64,000 nucleotides of DNA from contig NZ_RFFL01000018.1 in the NCBI RefSeq assembly GCF_003696285.1, forward strand, positions 1 to 64,000, in the 5' to 3' direction. How positions within the stretch are numbered: the first letter of the stretch is position 1; each line of letters opens with the position of its first letter. This document shows positions 37,785 to 47,424 of the stretch, one piece after another. Both the position numbers and the translations under genes were made by a program. The notes beneath the pieces were generated by a model that had not been told where the DNA came from, did no database searches, and was given only the letters and a program-made list of their open reading frames with translations. Source of the stretch: Stutzerimonas nitrititolerans (GTDB lineage Bacteria; Pseudomonadota; Gammaproteobacteria; Pseudomonadales; Pseudomonadaceae).

Positions 37785-38047
37785 GGTCTGTTGCCATTTC
37801 GTGCGCGGGCGCGCCGGCGCCTGTTTTTACGCGAGGCAAGGCACGAGAAGCGAAGTTTGGTTGTTCCAAATAAGCGACGAGTAACCGCATCGCGTAAAAA
37901 CAGGCCCGGCCCTTCGGGTTGCGCGGGAAATGGCGCCAGCTGTCGTTGTAGGACTTGGCAAGGGAGTGACCATTGCCTGCGTCCTACGCCTAACTTGGCG
38001 CCATTTCTCGCTGCAACGCGGCTCGCGACGAAACGGCAACAGACCCT
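37782..38047 (+). repeat. Stop-codon repeat, copy 3: 266-bp composite with nested inverted repeats
   Basis: The outer arms (37783-37802 and 38028-38047) match the other copies with one mismatch. Inside are two further perfect pairs: 14 bp at 37820-37833/37891-37904, and 12 bp at 37927-37938/37996-38007. Within the second pair lie GTAGGAC/GTCCTAC (37948-37954/37981-37987) and GGCAA/TTGCC (37957-37961/37974-37978), making a long nested hairpin. No frame in it looks like a gene. It ends 32 bp before the GST start, so any GST promoter must lie in or next to it. Confidence 0.9.
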
Positions 38048-38079
38048 CGCTTCGACATGCATTCATAGGGGTGAATGAA

Positions 38080-38682
38080 ATGTACAAGGTTTACGGCGAC
38101 TATCGTTCCGGCAACTGCTACAAGGTCAAGCTCATGCTGCATTTGCTCGGGCTGCCTTACGAGTGGGTGCCGGTGAATATCCTGCGCGGCGAAACGCGGG
38201 AAGAGGCGTTTCTCAAGCTCAATCCCAACGGCAAGATCCCAGTGCTGCAACTGGACGACGGCTCCTGCCTCTGGGAGTCGAACGCCATCCTCAACTTCCT
38301 CGCGGAGGGCAGCGAGTTCCTGCCGGGCGATGCGCGGCTACGGACCCAGGTTCTGCAGTGGCAGTTCTTCGAGCAATACAGCCATGAGCCGTTTCTGGCG
38401 GTCGCCAGATACATCAAGGTGCACCTCGGCATGCCGGAAGAGCGCCGCGAGGAGTACGAAGCCAAGCGCTACGATGGCTATCACGCGCTGAACGTGATGG
38501 AGCAGCAGCTGGTGCGTACCCCGTACCTGGTGGGTGATCACTATTCCATCGCGGATGTGGCGCTGTATGCCTATACCCACGTCGCCGAGGAGGGTGGCTT
38601 CGAACTGGAAGGCTACCCGGCGATCCGCGCCTGGCTGGAGCGAGTCGCGAGCCATCCACGGCACGTCGGCATGTTCGATTAG
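38080..38682 (+). CDS. Glutathione S-transferase family protein
   Basis: The 200-residue protein has an N-terminal thioredoxin-fold domain with YGDYRSGNCYKVKLML, where the Ser is the probable glutathione-activating residue, then NPNGKIPVLQLDDG and LWESNAILNFLA. The C-terminal helical domain has YLVGDHYSIADVALYAYTH. The substrate is unknown. The start at MYKVYGDYR fits the domain edge; an upstream frame runs back through the repeat. Because the repeat abuts it, its expression may depend on that element. Confidence 0.9.
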   Translation: MYKVYGDYRSGNCYKVKLMLHLLGLPYEWVPVNILRGETREEAFLKLNPNGKIPVLQLDDGSCLWESNAILNFLAEGSEFLPGDARLRTQVLQWQFFEQYSHEPFLAVARYIKVHLGMPEERREEYEAKRYDGYHALNVMEQQLVRTPYLVGDHYSIADVALYAYTHVAEEGGFELEGYPAIRAWLERVASHPRHVGMFD

Positions 38683-38824
38683 AAGAGCGGCAGGAGCGGC
38701 TGGAGGTCAGGCGGAGAGTGGCTTGGGCGAGTAGGGTGGATGTTCGCTTTTTGCATTCACTTTCGTGACGCAGGATGGAATCACCGGCGCGTGACCCATC
38801 CTGCGTGTTCGTGCAGCGTTGGCC

Positions 38825-39370
38825 TTATCGGACCAGGCCGAGGAATTCGCTGCGAGTGGCGGCGTTCTCGCGGAACTGGCCGAGCATCACCGAGGTGACC
38901 ATCGACGAGTTCTGTTTCTCCACGCCGCGCATCATCATGCACATGTGCTGGGCCTCGATCACAACGGCCACGCCCCAGGCGCCGGTCACCTGCTGGATCG
39001 CCTCGGCGATTTCGCGGGTGAGGTTTTCCTGGATCTGCAGGCGGCGGGCATACATGTCGACGATCCGCGCGACCTTGGACAGGCCCAGAACCTTGCCGTT
39101 GGGCAGATAGGCGACATGCGCCTTGCCGATGAATGGCAGCATGTGGTGTTCGCACAGCGAGTACAACTCGATGTTCTTCACCAGCACCATTTCGCTGTTG
39201 TCGGAGCTGAACAGCGCGCCGTTGGTGACTTCCTCCAGCGTCTGCTGGTAGCCCTTGCACAGATACTGCATGGCTTTGGCGGCGCGCTTGGGTGTATCGA
39301 GCAGACCTTCGCGGGTGACGTCCTCGCCGAGCTGGCCAAGGATCGCGGTGTAATTTTGTTCCAGTGACAT
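38825..39370 (-). CDS. folE: GTP cyclohydrolase I (FolE)
   Basis: It makes dihydroneopterin triphosphate for folate. The 181-residue enzyme has the zinc ligands Cys and His in [11 protein letters not shown] and the later Cys in [11 protein letters not shown], plus [16 protein letters not shown]. It starts the block folE-smr-...-prmB-...-aroC-...-alkA-speE, whose order is shared across Pseudomonas. No clear terminator was seen toward the convergent GST gene. Confidence 0.96.
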   Translation of the reverse strand: MSLEQNYTAILGQLGEDVTREGLLDTPKRAAKAMQYLCKGYQQTLEEVTNGALFSSDNSEMVLVKNIELYSLCEHHMLPFIGKAHVAYLPNGKVLGLSKVARIVDMYARRLQIQENLTREIAEAIQQVTGAWGVAVVIEAQHMCMMMRGVEKQNSSMVTSVMLGQFRENAATRSEFLGLVR

Positions 39371-39532
39371 TGAGCTACCTGTCGGGCTTCATGAGCGCAA
39401 GCGCGAAGGGTAGGGTGCACCTGTCGCGCTGGCAAGGGGAAAAGGGCAAGACGAGAAAAGCGGCGCGAAGCACGGTGGCGAAAGAGGATTCCAGTCGATG
39501 CGGTCGTCCCGCCGCGGGAGCGGATTTCCCGA

Positions 39533-40090
39533 CTACTCGTCCCGTCCTTCGAGCATGTTGCGCTTGAGCATCACGTACAGCGCGCCAGTGCCGCCGTGGC
39601 GGGGCAGGCAGGAGGTGAAACCGAGCACCTGGGGATGCTGGCGCAACCAGGTGTTGACGTGGCTCTTGATCATCGGGCGCTTGCCGTCGACCCGTGCCGC
39701 CTTGCCATGGGTCACTCGCACGCAGCGAATCTCGAACTTAACGGCTTCGGCAAGGAAATCCCAGAGCAGCTCGCGCGCTTTCTCAACGCTCAGCCCATGC
39801 AGGTCAAGACTGCCTTCGAACGAAATCTGGCCGGCCTTGAGTTTGCGCATCTGGCCTTCCTGCACGCCATCGCGGGCCCAGTAGAGCTCGTCCTCGGCCG
39901 ACACGTCGATCACGAACTGATCGGACAGGCCGTCGATACGGGTTTCGCCGTTGCTGAGCGTGGCGTTGGCGCGGCGGGTAGCGATCTGCTTCTTGTTGGT
40001 GCGGGGCTTGCCCACATCGGCACGGTCATGGGCGAGGGGCTTGACGCCGCGAACGGCGGATTGGAACAGAGAGAAATCGTCGTCTTGCAT
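39533..40090 (-). CDS. Smr-domain protein (SmrA-like putative endonuclease)
   Basis: The 185-residue protein has a C-terminal Smr domain with SLDLHGLSVEKAR, VTHGKAAR and the TGxG-like PRHGGTGALYV, the conserved set linked to nicking or RNA-cleaving activity in this family. The N-terminal half is charged and probably flexible. It resembles the stand-alone SmrA group rather than MutS2. The ribosome site is weak but the frame is well conserved with its neighbours. Confidence 0.88.
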   Translation of the reverse strand: MQDDDFSLFQSAVRGVKPLAHDRADVGKPRTNKKQIATRRANATLSNGETRIDGLSDQFVIDVSAEDELYWARDGVQEGQMRKLKAGQISFEGSLDLHGLSVEKARELLWDFLAEAVKFEIRCVRVTHGKAARVDGKRPMIKSHVNTWLRQHPQVLGFTSCLPRHGGTGALYVMLKRNMLEGRDE

Positions 40091-40149
40091 GGAACCTCCG
40101 CATTGACCGGCGATTTTATCTCAAAAGCGATAAGCGAGGTCCGCTGCGC

Positions 40150-40464
40150 TCAGCGCCTTCTCATCAGATGGCGTGACATGCTCAGGTCGCCGGATGCGCG
40201 CAAGCGCCGCCGTGCGCTTCGGCCGAGCAGCAGACCGATGAGGAACAGGCCGATGCCCACGGCCAGGAGCGCAACGCCGGCATCGCGCTCGACCATCAGT
40301 TCGGCCAGTTGCGGGCTGCCGAGCAATGCGGCGGCGGCGAACAGGGCGAGAAGCGCGCCGGCGATGGCCAGCAGCACACCGACGGCGAAGACGATGCGCA
40401 GGCGCCAGCTCCTGGGCCCGCGTGGGCGCAGGCGTCGTGCATCGAAACCATCGGTATGTTTCAT
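40150..40464 (-). CDS. Small membrane protein of unknown function
   Basis: The 104-residue protein has a basic N-terminus, two strong membrane helices (IVFAVGVLLAIAGALLALFAAAALL and AGVALLAVGIGLFLIGLLL) and an arginine-rich tail. I do not recognise a family. It sits between smr and the isochorismatase-type gene. The positive ends on both sides of the helices suggest a hairpin with both ends in the cytoplasm. Confidence 0.6.
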   Translation of the reverse strand: MKHTDGFDARRLRPRGPRSWRLRIVFAVGVLLAIAGALLALFAAAALLGSPQLAELMVERDAGVALLAVGIGLFLIGLLLGRSARRRLRASGDLSMSRHLMRRR

Positions 40465-40552
40465 TCGGGTTACCTCGCTTGGAACATGACTGTGATCGGG
40501 GTATGCCGATCGGGTTCACTCGTCTGGCAGGTAACGGTCGACGCTTGAGTGG

Positions 40553-41146
40553 TCAGTTGAGAGCGGCGGCGTCCGCGACGCAGACGGCAAAGTTGTCGGC
40601 CAGAATGGTCATCTCCATCCGATGTACCTGAGCGGCATCGATGGCGCCATCGCCCATGGGGAGGTCGCGGGTAGCGCAGGCCTTGTCCACCAGTGTGCAG
40701 CGATAGCCGTAGTCCTTGGCGGCCCGGACCGTGGTGCTGATGCTGGAATGGGTCATGAAGCCGCAGACGATCAGGTCCAGATGGCCGTGCTGCTGCAGCA
40801 GATCATGCAGTTCGGTACCGGCGAAGGCATTGGGCAGGCGCTTGGCTACCACGGCTTCGCCTGGTAGCGGGGCCGCCTCGGGCATGATCTGGCCGCGCAG
40901 CCCCTGTGGGTCGAACAGGCCACCGGTGATGCCGAGGTGATGAACGTGAACCACGGGTGTGCCAGCTTCGCGAGCCATGGCCAGGAGGCGGGTGATCTCG
41001 TCCAGAGCCGGCTGCAGGTTCGGTAATGCCATGGCGCCGATGCGATATTCTTCCTGCGCATCGATTATCAGCAGCGTCGCATTGGCCAGAGTCGCCGGTG
41101 CATAACTTCGGCCACTGAGCTGAAGCAAGGTCTGTGGCTTGGACAT
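40553..41146 (-). CDS. Isochorismatase-fold hydrolase with Ser at the usual catalytic Cys position
   Basis: The 197-residue protein has the fold markers LLIIDAQEEY with the catalytic Asp, a Lys in VVAKRLPNAF, and LIVCGFMTHSSISTTVRAAKDYGY. In cysteine hydrolases of this superfamily the last motif is GxxTxxCVxxT; here the Cys position is Ser. It may be a subfamily with a different mechanism or a non-hydrolytic member. The substrate is unknown. It lies divergent from prmB, as in other Pseudomonas. Confidence 0.85.
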   Translation of the reverse strand: MSKPQTLLQLSGRSYAPATLANATLLIIDAQEEYRIGAMALPNLQPALDEITRLLAMAREAGTPVVHVHHLGITGGLFDPQGLRGQIMPEAAPLPGEAVVAKRLPNAFAGTELHDLLQQHGHLDLIVCGFMTHSSISTTVRAAKDYGYRCTLVDKACATRDLPMGDGAIDAAQVHRMEMTILADNFAVCVADAAALN

Positions 41147-41322
41147 GACTGACTCTCCTTGTTTTGTGGGGGCCTGATTGTGGCGCCAGATGACCGAGAT
41201 GTGAACCGTCAGTCCTTATGATTCTCGATATCGAATGCCCGATCAGCGCATAAACACCAGAAGCACAGGTAAGACTGCGGCCCTTCGGCTAAACTTCCGC
41301 GCTTTTGACAGGAGATGCTGCC

Positions 41323-42240
41323 GTGACCGCTTCGCCTTCCCGTTTGCGCACCTTGCGCGACTACATTCGCTGGGCCGTCAGCCGTTTCCAAGCCGAACAA
41401 CTGTTCTTCGGACACGGCACCGATAACGCCTGGGACGAGGCGCGCCAACTGGTGCTGGGTGCACTGCACCTGCCCTGGGAAATGGCCGACAGCTACCTCG
41501 ACTGCCGCCTCGAGGACGATGAGCGTGCGCACTTGCAGGATCTGCTGCAGCGGCGCATCGAGCAGCGCGTACCGACCGCCTATCTGCTCGGGCAGGCCTG
41601 GTTCTGTGGCCTGCCGTTCATCGTCGATGAGCGCGTGCTGATTCCGCGATCACCCATCGGCGAGCTGATCGACAGGCGCTTCGAGCCCTGGCTGGCGCAG
41701 GCGCCGGCGCGGGTTCTGGACCTGTGCACGGGGTCGGGCTGCATCGGGATCGCCTGCGCCTACGAGTTCCTCGAGGCCGAAGTGGCCCTGGCCGACCTGT
41801 CGTTCGAAGCCCTGGAAGTGGCCAACCGCAATATCGAGCATCATGGCTTGGAAGATCGGGTCTACACCGTTCAGAGCGATGGCTTCGACGGGCTGCCGAA
41901 GCAGCGTTTCGACCTGATCCTGTCCAACCCGCCCTACGTCGATGCCGAAGACATCGCCGACATGCCGAACGAGTTCCACCACGAACCGGCCCTGGCGCTC
42001 GCCTGTGGCGAGGATGGGCTGGACCTGGTGCGCCGCATTCTGGCGCAGGCGGCGGACCATCTCACCGAGACCGGTACTCTGATCGTCGAGGTGGGCAACA
42101 GCCAGGTGCACGTCGAGGCGCTTTACCCGGAGGTGGAGTTCACCTGGCTGGAGTTCGCCCGGGGCGGGCATGGTGTGTTCCTGCTGGCGGCCAGCCAGTG
42201 CCGCGAGCACCAGGCGCTGTTCCGCGAGCGCCTGCGGTAA
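41323..42240 (+). CDS. prmB: PrmB, ribosomal protein uL3 glutamine N5-methyltransferase
   Basis: The 305-residue enzyme methylates a glutamine of ribosomal protein L3. The SAM motif is [16 protein letters not shown] and the catalytic motif is [10 protein letters not shown], which distinguishes glutamine and adenine N-methylases; the N-terminal helical part is PrmB-like. The start is GTG at 41323, with GGAGA ahead. It precedes a convergent conserved gene and is part of the block ending at aroC. Confidence 0.94.
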   Translation: MTASPSRLRTLRDYIRWAVSRFQAEQLFFGHGTDNAWDEARQLVLGALHLPWEMADSYLDCRLEDDERAHLQDLLQRRIEQRVPTAYLLGQAWFCGLPFIVDERVLIPRSPIGELIDRRFEPWLAQAPARVLDLCTGSGCIGIACAYEFLEAEVALADLSFEALEVANRNIEHHGLEDRVYTVQSDGFDGLPKQRFDLILSNPPYVDAEDIADMPNEFHHEPALALACGEDGLDLVRRILAQAADHLTETGTLIVEVGNSQVHVEALYPEVEFTWLEFARGGHGVFLLAASQCREHQALFRERLR

Positions 42241-42295
42241 CGAATGCGGGCGCGGCAGTGCGCTCGCGGAGTGTTTTCGGCTTGCCGCTACGCCA

Positions 42296-43105
42296 TCAGC
42301 GCGTAGCGATCCAGATCAGCAATCCGGCCTGGAACAGCGCAAAGGCCACCAGGCAGGCGATGGTGAAACGCAGCGAGCCATCTTCGCGGCGGAGCCTGCT
42401 CAGGCGCTCCTGCAGGCTGTGAACCTCGTTTTCCTGTTCCAGCAGCTTGCGGTCCGCCTGCTCGAGCATCGCCGCCGCATCCTGCAGTTCGAGGATCTGC
42501 ACCTTCTCCCGGTTCCAGTCGGGGCGCAGCGCACTGACGCGCGGGGCGCCATAGCTCGCCTTGTTCTGCGATTCGACGTATTCGATGTCGAAGCCCTGCG
42601 TCTGCAGGCAGTGATCGCGATGCAGTCGCATGCGCTCATCGAGGGCGTCCTTCGCCGCCAGGGTGCCGCCTTCGACCAGGTAATGCGACCAGCGTCGTTG
42701 TGCCCAGGAAATACCCTGCGCCAGCAGGAAACGACCCAGACCGCGGTTGGCCGGCTCGATACGCAGGCCCGAGTCAGGCCCGAAACGCAGCTCCTTGGTG
42801 CCATGGTCGGCCCAGACTTCCAGCACATTGGTTTTCTTCGAATGCTTTTCGCCGGGCAGGTGAATGAACAGCCGCAGCAGGCTTTGCTGAGGGGTGTGAC
42901 GCTCCAACTGGGCCAGCTCGACGAAGCGCAGCGGGCGGGCACCGCTGACCGGGTCGGTCATCAGCGGCGCCAGACGCAACAGGCGAAAGCGATCCGGTGC
43001 CAGTTCGGCCCACGGATGTTGCGCGGGCGTCGGCTCCGGTTTCGTCGCCTCTTTCGCGGCGGTTTGTGCCGGGTCGGCGTCTGATGTGAGTGGTGTCTCG
43101 GTCAT
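42296..43105 (-). CDS. Conserved hypothetical protein with coiled coil and C-terminal membrane anchor
   Basis: The 269-residue protein starts with a proline/alanine-rich polar tail. It then has a folded region with FRLLRLAPLMTDPVSGARPLRFVELAQLE, a heptad region (about 215-245, AAMLEQADRKLLEQENEVHSLQERLSRL) and one C-terminal helix (FTIACLVAFALFQAGLLIWIA). It is therefore likely a tail-anchored inner-membrane protein facing the cytoplasm. A gene of this kind occupies the same place in other Pseudomonas; its function is unknown. Confidence 0.75.
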   Translation of the reverse strand: MTETPLTSDADPAQTAAKEATKPEPTPAQHPWAELAPDRFRLLRLAPLMTDPVSGARPLRFVELAQLERHTPQQSLLRLFIHLPGEKHSKKTNVLEVWADHGTKELRFGPDSGLRIEPANRGLGRFLLAQGISWAQRRWSHYLVEGGTLAAKDALDERMRLHRDHCLQTQGFDIEYVESQNKASYGAPRVSALRPDWNREKVQILELQDAAAMLEQADRKLLEQENEVHSLQERLSRLRREDGSLRFTIACLVAFALFQAGLLIWIATR

Positions 43106-43180
43106 GCTGCAGCGTCCATCGGCCGTCGGGTGCGGAGCACCTGTTCTGAAACTGATAAGTCGCTATCGGCCAACGGACGA

Positions 43181-44143
43181 TTAACTGGAGGCTGGCGTTA
43201 TGCCATGTGAGTCGAGAAATTTCATGATTCGTTCAGTCAGTGCCTGAGCGATCGGCCGATCAGGCTCGTTGTAGGAAGCCAGCTGTTGCTGCGGTTGCGC
43301 CGGTACGATGCGCAGAACGTGGTTCATTCCGCTGATCAGCGCCAGCTCCGCATCCGGTCGGCTGCGTTGCAGGGCACGGGCGTCTTCGATGCCGACCTGC
43401 ATGTCATGCGTGCCCTGGATGATCAAGGCTGGCGCGTCCGCCTGAGCGAAGGCCTGTGCCGGGTCCTGGCGGAACAGCGAGATCAGGTAGGGCTGGACGC
43501 TGGGCCTGAACAGCACCTCGAGGGCTTCCGGGACCGGCTGATGAGTGCGTCCGGCCCTGAGTTCGTCGATCAGGTACTGGCTGCTGGCGAGCAGGGCGGG
43601 CGGCAGGCGTCCTTGCAGTTGCTCGCGCAGCACATCGTCAATGGGCCGGCCGCTGCCCGCCAGTGTTATCAGGGCGGCGACCGGTTGCCTGGCGGCGGCA
43701 AGGCTGGCGATCAGCGCGCCCTCGCTGTGACCGATCAGGATCACCGAAGAGAAGCGAGGATCTCCCTGGAGTTTTTCGATCCAGGCAGCGGCGTCGGCCA
43801 CGTAGGCTTCCACGCTGAGGTCGCGCTCATCGGGGGCCAGCGCCAGGCTTTTGCCCACGCCGCGCTTGTCGTAGCGAAGACTGGCGATGCCCTGTTTCGC
43901 CAGGCTCTGGGCCAGCCGCTTGAGGCTGTCGTTGTGGCCCATGGGGTTATTGCCGTTGCGATCGGTCGGGCCCGAGCCGGCGATCAGCAGCGCCACGGGG
44001 AGCGGCCGATCGCTTTTGGGCAGCAGCAGGCTGCCATGCAGGTGACCATCCGGCACTTCCAGAACCGGCGTCTGGTTCAGCAATATCATGGACTGGGCGA
44101 AAGGGCTGATCATGGCGAGGAGAAGGATGAGCAAAAGACGCAT
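43181..44143 (-). CDS. Exported alpha/beta hydrolase
   Basis: The 320-residue protein has a signal peptide (about 1-19), GSLLLPKSDRPLPVALLIAGSGPTDRNG with the oxyanion region, SLRYDKRGVGKS, and the nucleophile elbow GHSEG. The acid is in IIQGTHDMQV and the His in SGMNHVLR, completing the triad. It resembles serine aminopeptidase- or acyl-esterase-type hydrolases; the substrate is unknown. The gene lies opposite aroC, in the genus-typical place. Confidence 0.86.
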   Translation of the reverse strand: MRLLLILLLAMISPFAQSMILLNQTPVLEVPDGHLHGSLLLPKSDRPLPVALLIAGSGPTDRNGNNPMGHNDSLKRLAQSLAKQGIASLRYDKRGVGKSLALAPDERDLSVEAYVADAAAWIEKLQGDPRFSSVILIGHSEGALIASLAAARQPVAALITLAGSGRPIDDVLREQLQGRLPPALLASSQYLIDELRAGRTHQPVPEALEVLFRPSVQPYLISLFRQDPAQAFAQADAPALIIQGTHDMQVGIEDARALQRSRPDAELALISGMNHVLRIVPAQPQQQLASYNEPDRPIAQALTERIMKFLDSHGITPASS

Positions 44144-44439
44144 GGGCAGACTTCAGTGACCGGCGGAGCGGGTTGGACGCGAACGGCGGCGCCGTGTTCG
44201 CGCCCGCAGTATGCGCTGCTTACACCCGGGAATCTCTGAAAAGCGTAGCGAGCGGTTGCCAGGCGAGGCGAGATGCGGCGAAAAAAGCGCAGTTTGCCGA
44301 GCGTAAATGAGCATTTTGAAACGACTTGATGTGGCCTGGCTAAAGCGTAGCCGTTTTTCAGCGGTTCCCGGCGGCGAAACCTGCGCGGGCCCGGTTATAC
44401 TTCCCGCCCTTTGTTCAGGTCGATCGCGGAGCTCCCTGC

Positions 44440-45531
44440 ATGTCCGGCAACACATACGGCAAGCTGTTCACCGTCACCACCGCTGGCGAGAGCCATGGGC
44501 CGGCGCTGGTCGCCATCGTCGACGGCTGCCCGCCGGGGCTGGAGCTGTCGCTGGAAGATTTGCAGCGTGACCTCGACCGGCGCAAGCCCGGCACCAGCCG
44601 GCATACCACTCAGCGCCAGGAAGCCGACGAAGTCGAGATTCTTTCCGGGGTCTTCGAGGGCCGCACCACCGGCTGCCCGATCGGCTTGCTGATCCGCAAT
44701 ACCGACCAGAAGTCCAAGGACTATTCGGCGATCAAGGATCAGTTCCGCCCGGCCCACGCCGACTACAGCTATCACCACAAGTATGGCCTGCGCGACTACC
44801 GCGGCGGTGGCCGCAGCTCGGCGCGCGAGACGGCCATGCGCGTCGCCGCCGGTGCGATTGCCAAGAAATACCTGGCGACCCTGGGCATCCAGGTGCGCGG
44901 CTACATGAGCCAGTTGGGCCCGATCGAGATCCCCTTCAGGGGCTGGGAATCGGTGGAGCAGAACGCCTTCTTCAGCCCTGATCCGGACAAGGTGCCGGAG
45001 CTGGAGGCCTATATGGATCAGCTGCGCCGCGACCAGGATTCGGTTGGCGCGAAGATCACCGTGGTGGCCGAGGGCGTACCGCCGGGGCTGGGCGAGCCGA
45101 TCTTCGATCGCCTGGATGCCGAGCTGGCCCATGCGCTGATGAGCATCAATGCGGTCAAGGGCGTGGAGATCGGCGCCGGCTTCGCCAGCGTCGCCCAGCG
45201 CGGCACCGAGCACCGCGACGAGCTGACCCCGGAGGGATTCCTCAGCAACAACGCGGGCGGCATTCTCGGCGGGATTTCCAGCGGCCAGCCGATCGTCGCC
45301 CATCTCGCGCTCAAACCCACGTCGAGCATTACCACACCGGGGCGTTCGATCGACATCCACGGCAAGCCGGTGGACGTCATCACCAAGGGTCGCCACGACC
45401 CCTGCGTCGGCATCCGTGCCACGCCCATCGCCGAGGCGATGATGGCCATCGTGCTGCTGGATCACCTGCTGCGTCATCGCGCACAGAATGCGGATGTGCA
45501 GGTGGATACGCCGGTGTTGGGGCAGGCCTGA
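44440..45531 (+). CDS. aroC: Chorismate synthase
   Basis: The last step of the shikimate pathway, using reduced FMN. The 363-residue protein has all three family signatures: [19 protein letters not shown] near the N-terminus, the central [20 protein letters not shown], and the late [17 protein letters not shown]. It supplies chorismate to PheA and TyrA-AroA products encoded 15 kb away. A hairpin-forming repeat follows the stop. Confidence 0.97.
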   Translation: MSGNTYGKLFTVTTAGESHGPALVAIVDGCPPGLELSLEDLQRDLDRRKPGTSRHTTQRQEADEVEILSGVFEGRTTGCPIGLLIRNTDQKSKDYSAIKDQFRPAHADYSYHHKYGLRDYRGGGRSSARETAMRVAAGAIAKKYLATLGIQVRGYMSQLGPIEIPFRGWESVEQNAFFSPDPDKVPELEAYMDQLRRDQDSVGAKITVVAEGVPPGLGEPIFDRLDAELAHALMSINAVKGVEIGAGFASVAQRGTEHRDELTPEGFLSNNAGGILGGISSGQPIVAHLALKPTSSITTPGRSIDIHGKPVDVITKGRHDPCVGIRATPIAEAMMAIVLLDHLLRHRAQNADVQVDTPVLGQA

Positions 45532-45552
45532 CGGCCGACGCCTGCGGCGTAA

Positions 45553-45614
45553 GGCTGAACGCTGGGGGCTGGACGAGTACGAGCCGCTTTTTCGTCCAGC
45601 GTTCAGCCTCCAGC
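45553..45614. repeat. GGCTGGA-type inverted repeat between aroC and the MFS gene
   Basis: GCTGGACGA (45568-45576) and TCGTCCAGC (45592-45600) pair perfectly. The flanks GGCTGAACGCTGG (45553-45565) and CCAGCGTTCAGCC (45596-45608) offer an alternative pairing. The units resemble those after pheA and cysB. Confidence 0.7.
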
Positions 45615-45624
45615 TTTCAGCGAA

Positions 45625-46788
45625 ATGGCAGATCGCATGTCCCTACAGCTACCCTACTGGCGCCTCTCGGGCTTCTATTTCTTCTATTTCGCCCTGCTGG
45701 GCGCGACCGCGCCGTTTCTCGGCCTGTATTTCGATCACCTCGGCTTTTCCGCCGAACGTATCGGCGAGCTGGTGGCGATCCCCATGCTGATGCGATGCCT
45801 GGCGCCGAACCTGTGGGGCTGGCTCGGCGATGCGACCGGTCAGCGCCTGGCCATCGTGCGCCTGGGAGCGCTCTGCACGCTGTTGTCGTTCGGGCTGATC
45901 TTCTTCAGCAGGAGCTACGCCTGGCTGGCGCTGGTCATGGCGCTGCACGCCTTCTTCTGGCACGCGGTGCTGCCGCAGTTCGAGGTAATCACCCTGGCGC
46001 ACCTGCGCGAACAGGCGGCGCGCTACAGTCAGATTCGGCTGTGGGGCAGCATCGGCTTCATCGTTGCGGTGGTGGGGCTCGGTGCGCTGTTCGACCGCCT
46101 CAGTCTGGATGTTTATCCGCTGGCGATCATGGGAATCATGGCCGGTATCCTGCTGGGCAGCGCCTGGGTGCCCAATGCCCAACCGCAGCAGCGTCCGGAT
46201 GCGCCCGGGCAGGGCGGCTTCCTGCGGCAGCTGTGCCGCCCCGGCGTGCTGGCTTTCTATGTCTGCGTCGGGCTGATGCAGGTCAGCCACGGACCCTACT
46301 ACACCTTCTTCAGTATTCACCTGGAAGCGCTCGGCTACGAGCGAGGGACCATCGGCCTGCTGTGGGCCCTGGGCGTGATCGCCGAGATTCTGCTGTTCCT
46401 GATGATGGCAGCACTGCTCAAGCGCTTCTCGGTGCGCCAGGTACTGGCCGCGAGCTTTCTGCTGGCCGCCGTGCGCTGGTTGCTGCTGGGTACGCTGGCC
46501 GATCACCTGGCGGTGCTGCTGGTCGCGCAGCTGATGCATGCGGCGACCTTCGGCAGCTTCCACGCGGCGGCGATCCATTTCGTCCAGCGCAACTTCGGCC
46601 ACCGCCAGCAAGGTCAGGGGCAGGCGCTCTACGCGACGCTGGCCGGTATCGGTGGCGCATTGGGCGCGCTGTATTCCGGCTACAGCTGGGCCAGCCTCGG
46701 GCCGGTCTGGGCGTTCTCCATCGCCAGCGTGGCAGCGCTGGCCGCTGCCGTTATCATTGCCGCCTGTTTGAAGGAGAGCGGGGACTGA
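45625..46788 (+). CDS. MFS transporter (MFS_1-like, HcaT/LacY-type)
   Basis: The 387-residue protein has 12 membrane segments and starts with YWRLSGFYFFYFALLGATAPFLGLYF, typical of the HcaT-like group. The inter-helix LWGWLGDATGQR is the MFS motif A equivalent. The substrate is unknown. The start could be 45625 or 45637; neither has a clear ribosome site. It keeps its usual position between aroC and the methionine salvage genes. Confidence 0.87.
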   Translation: MADRMSLQLPYWRLSGFYFFYFALLGATAPFLGLYFDHLGFSAERIGELVAIPMLMRCLAPNLWGWLGDATGQRLAIVRLGALCTLLSFGLIFFSRSYAWLALVMALHAFFWHAVLPQFEVITLAHLREQAARYSQIRLWGSIGFIVAVVGLGALFDRLSLDVYPLAIMGIMAGILLGSAWVPNAQPQQRPDAPGQGGFLRQLCRPGVLAFYVCVGLMQVSHGPYYTFFSIHLEALGYERGTIGLLWALGVIAEILLFLMMAALLKRFSVRQVLAASFLLAAVRWLLLGTLADHLAVLLVAQLMHAATFGSFHAAAIHFVQRNFGHRQQGQGQALYATLAGIGGALGALYSGYSWASLGPVWAFSIASVAALAAAVIIAACLKESGD

Positions 46789-46878
46789 GCGCGAATACGT
46801 TCTGCGCTGTCCTGACGCGGCCTTCACCTACCATGACGACCAACCGGGAGCCACGCCCGGACCGGAGAGACAACGACC

Positions 46879-47424
46879 ATGAGCATCCTCAGCGTCTATC
46901 ACGAAAGTGCGCCCGAGCATCCCTTCAAGGTACTCACCCATGTCGAGGATATCGCCGCCACCCTGGCCGAAGCGGGCGTGCAGCTCGAGCGCTGGGAAGC
47001 CGGCGCGCGTCTTTCCGCAGGGGCCAGCTCTGACGAGGTGATTGCCGCTTACCGACCGCAGATCGACCGCCTGATGAACGAGCGTGGCTATGCCGCCGTG
47101 GACGTGCTCAGCGTCACCCGCGATCACCCGCAGAAGGCCGAGCTGCGCGCCAGGTTCCTGGACGAACACCGCCATGCCGAAGACGAGGTGCGATTTTTCG
47201 TCGCCGGTCGCGGCCTGTTCAGCCTGCACATCGAGAACATGGTCTACGCCGTGCTGTGCGAGAAGAACGACCTTATCTCGGTGCCCGCCGGCACCCGGCA
47301 CTGGTTCGACATGGGCGAGGATCCGCATTTCGTGGCCATCCGCCTGTTCAGCGATTCCGAAGGCTGGGTCGCGCAGTACACCGGCGACGATATCGCCAGC
47401 CGCTTCCCACGTCTGGAGGACTGA
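46879..47424 (+). CDS. mtnD: Acireductone dioxygenase MtnD
   Basis: A cupin enzyme whose bound metal decides the product: iron gives the methionine precursor, nickel gives an off-pathway product. The 181-residue protein has the ligands HxHxxxxE in DEHRHAEDEVRF and the fourth His in GTRHWFDMG. In other Pseudomonas it sits between mtnB and mtnC; here the MFS gene lies 90 bp upstream and a small membrane gene downstream, so both are missing from this place. GGAGAG precedes the ATG. Confidence 0.95.
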   Translation: MSILSVYHESAPEHPFKVLTHVEDIAATLAEAGVQLERWEAGARLSAGASSDEVIAAYRPQIDRLMNERGYAAVDVLSVTRDHPQKAELRARFLDEHRHAEDEVRFFVAGRGLFSLHIENMVYAVLCEKNDLISVPAGTRHWFDMGEDPHFVAIRLFSDSEGWVAQYTGDDIASRFPRLED

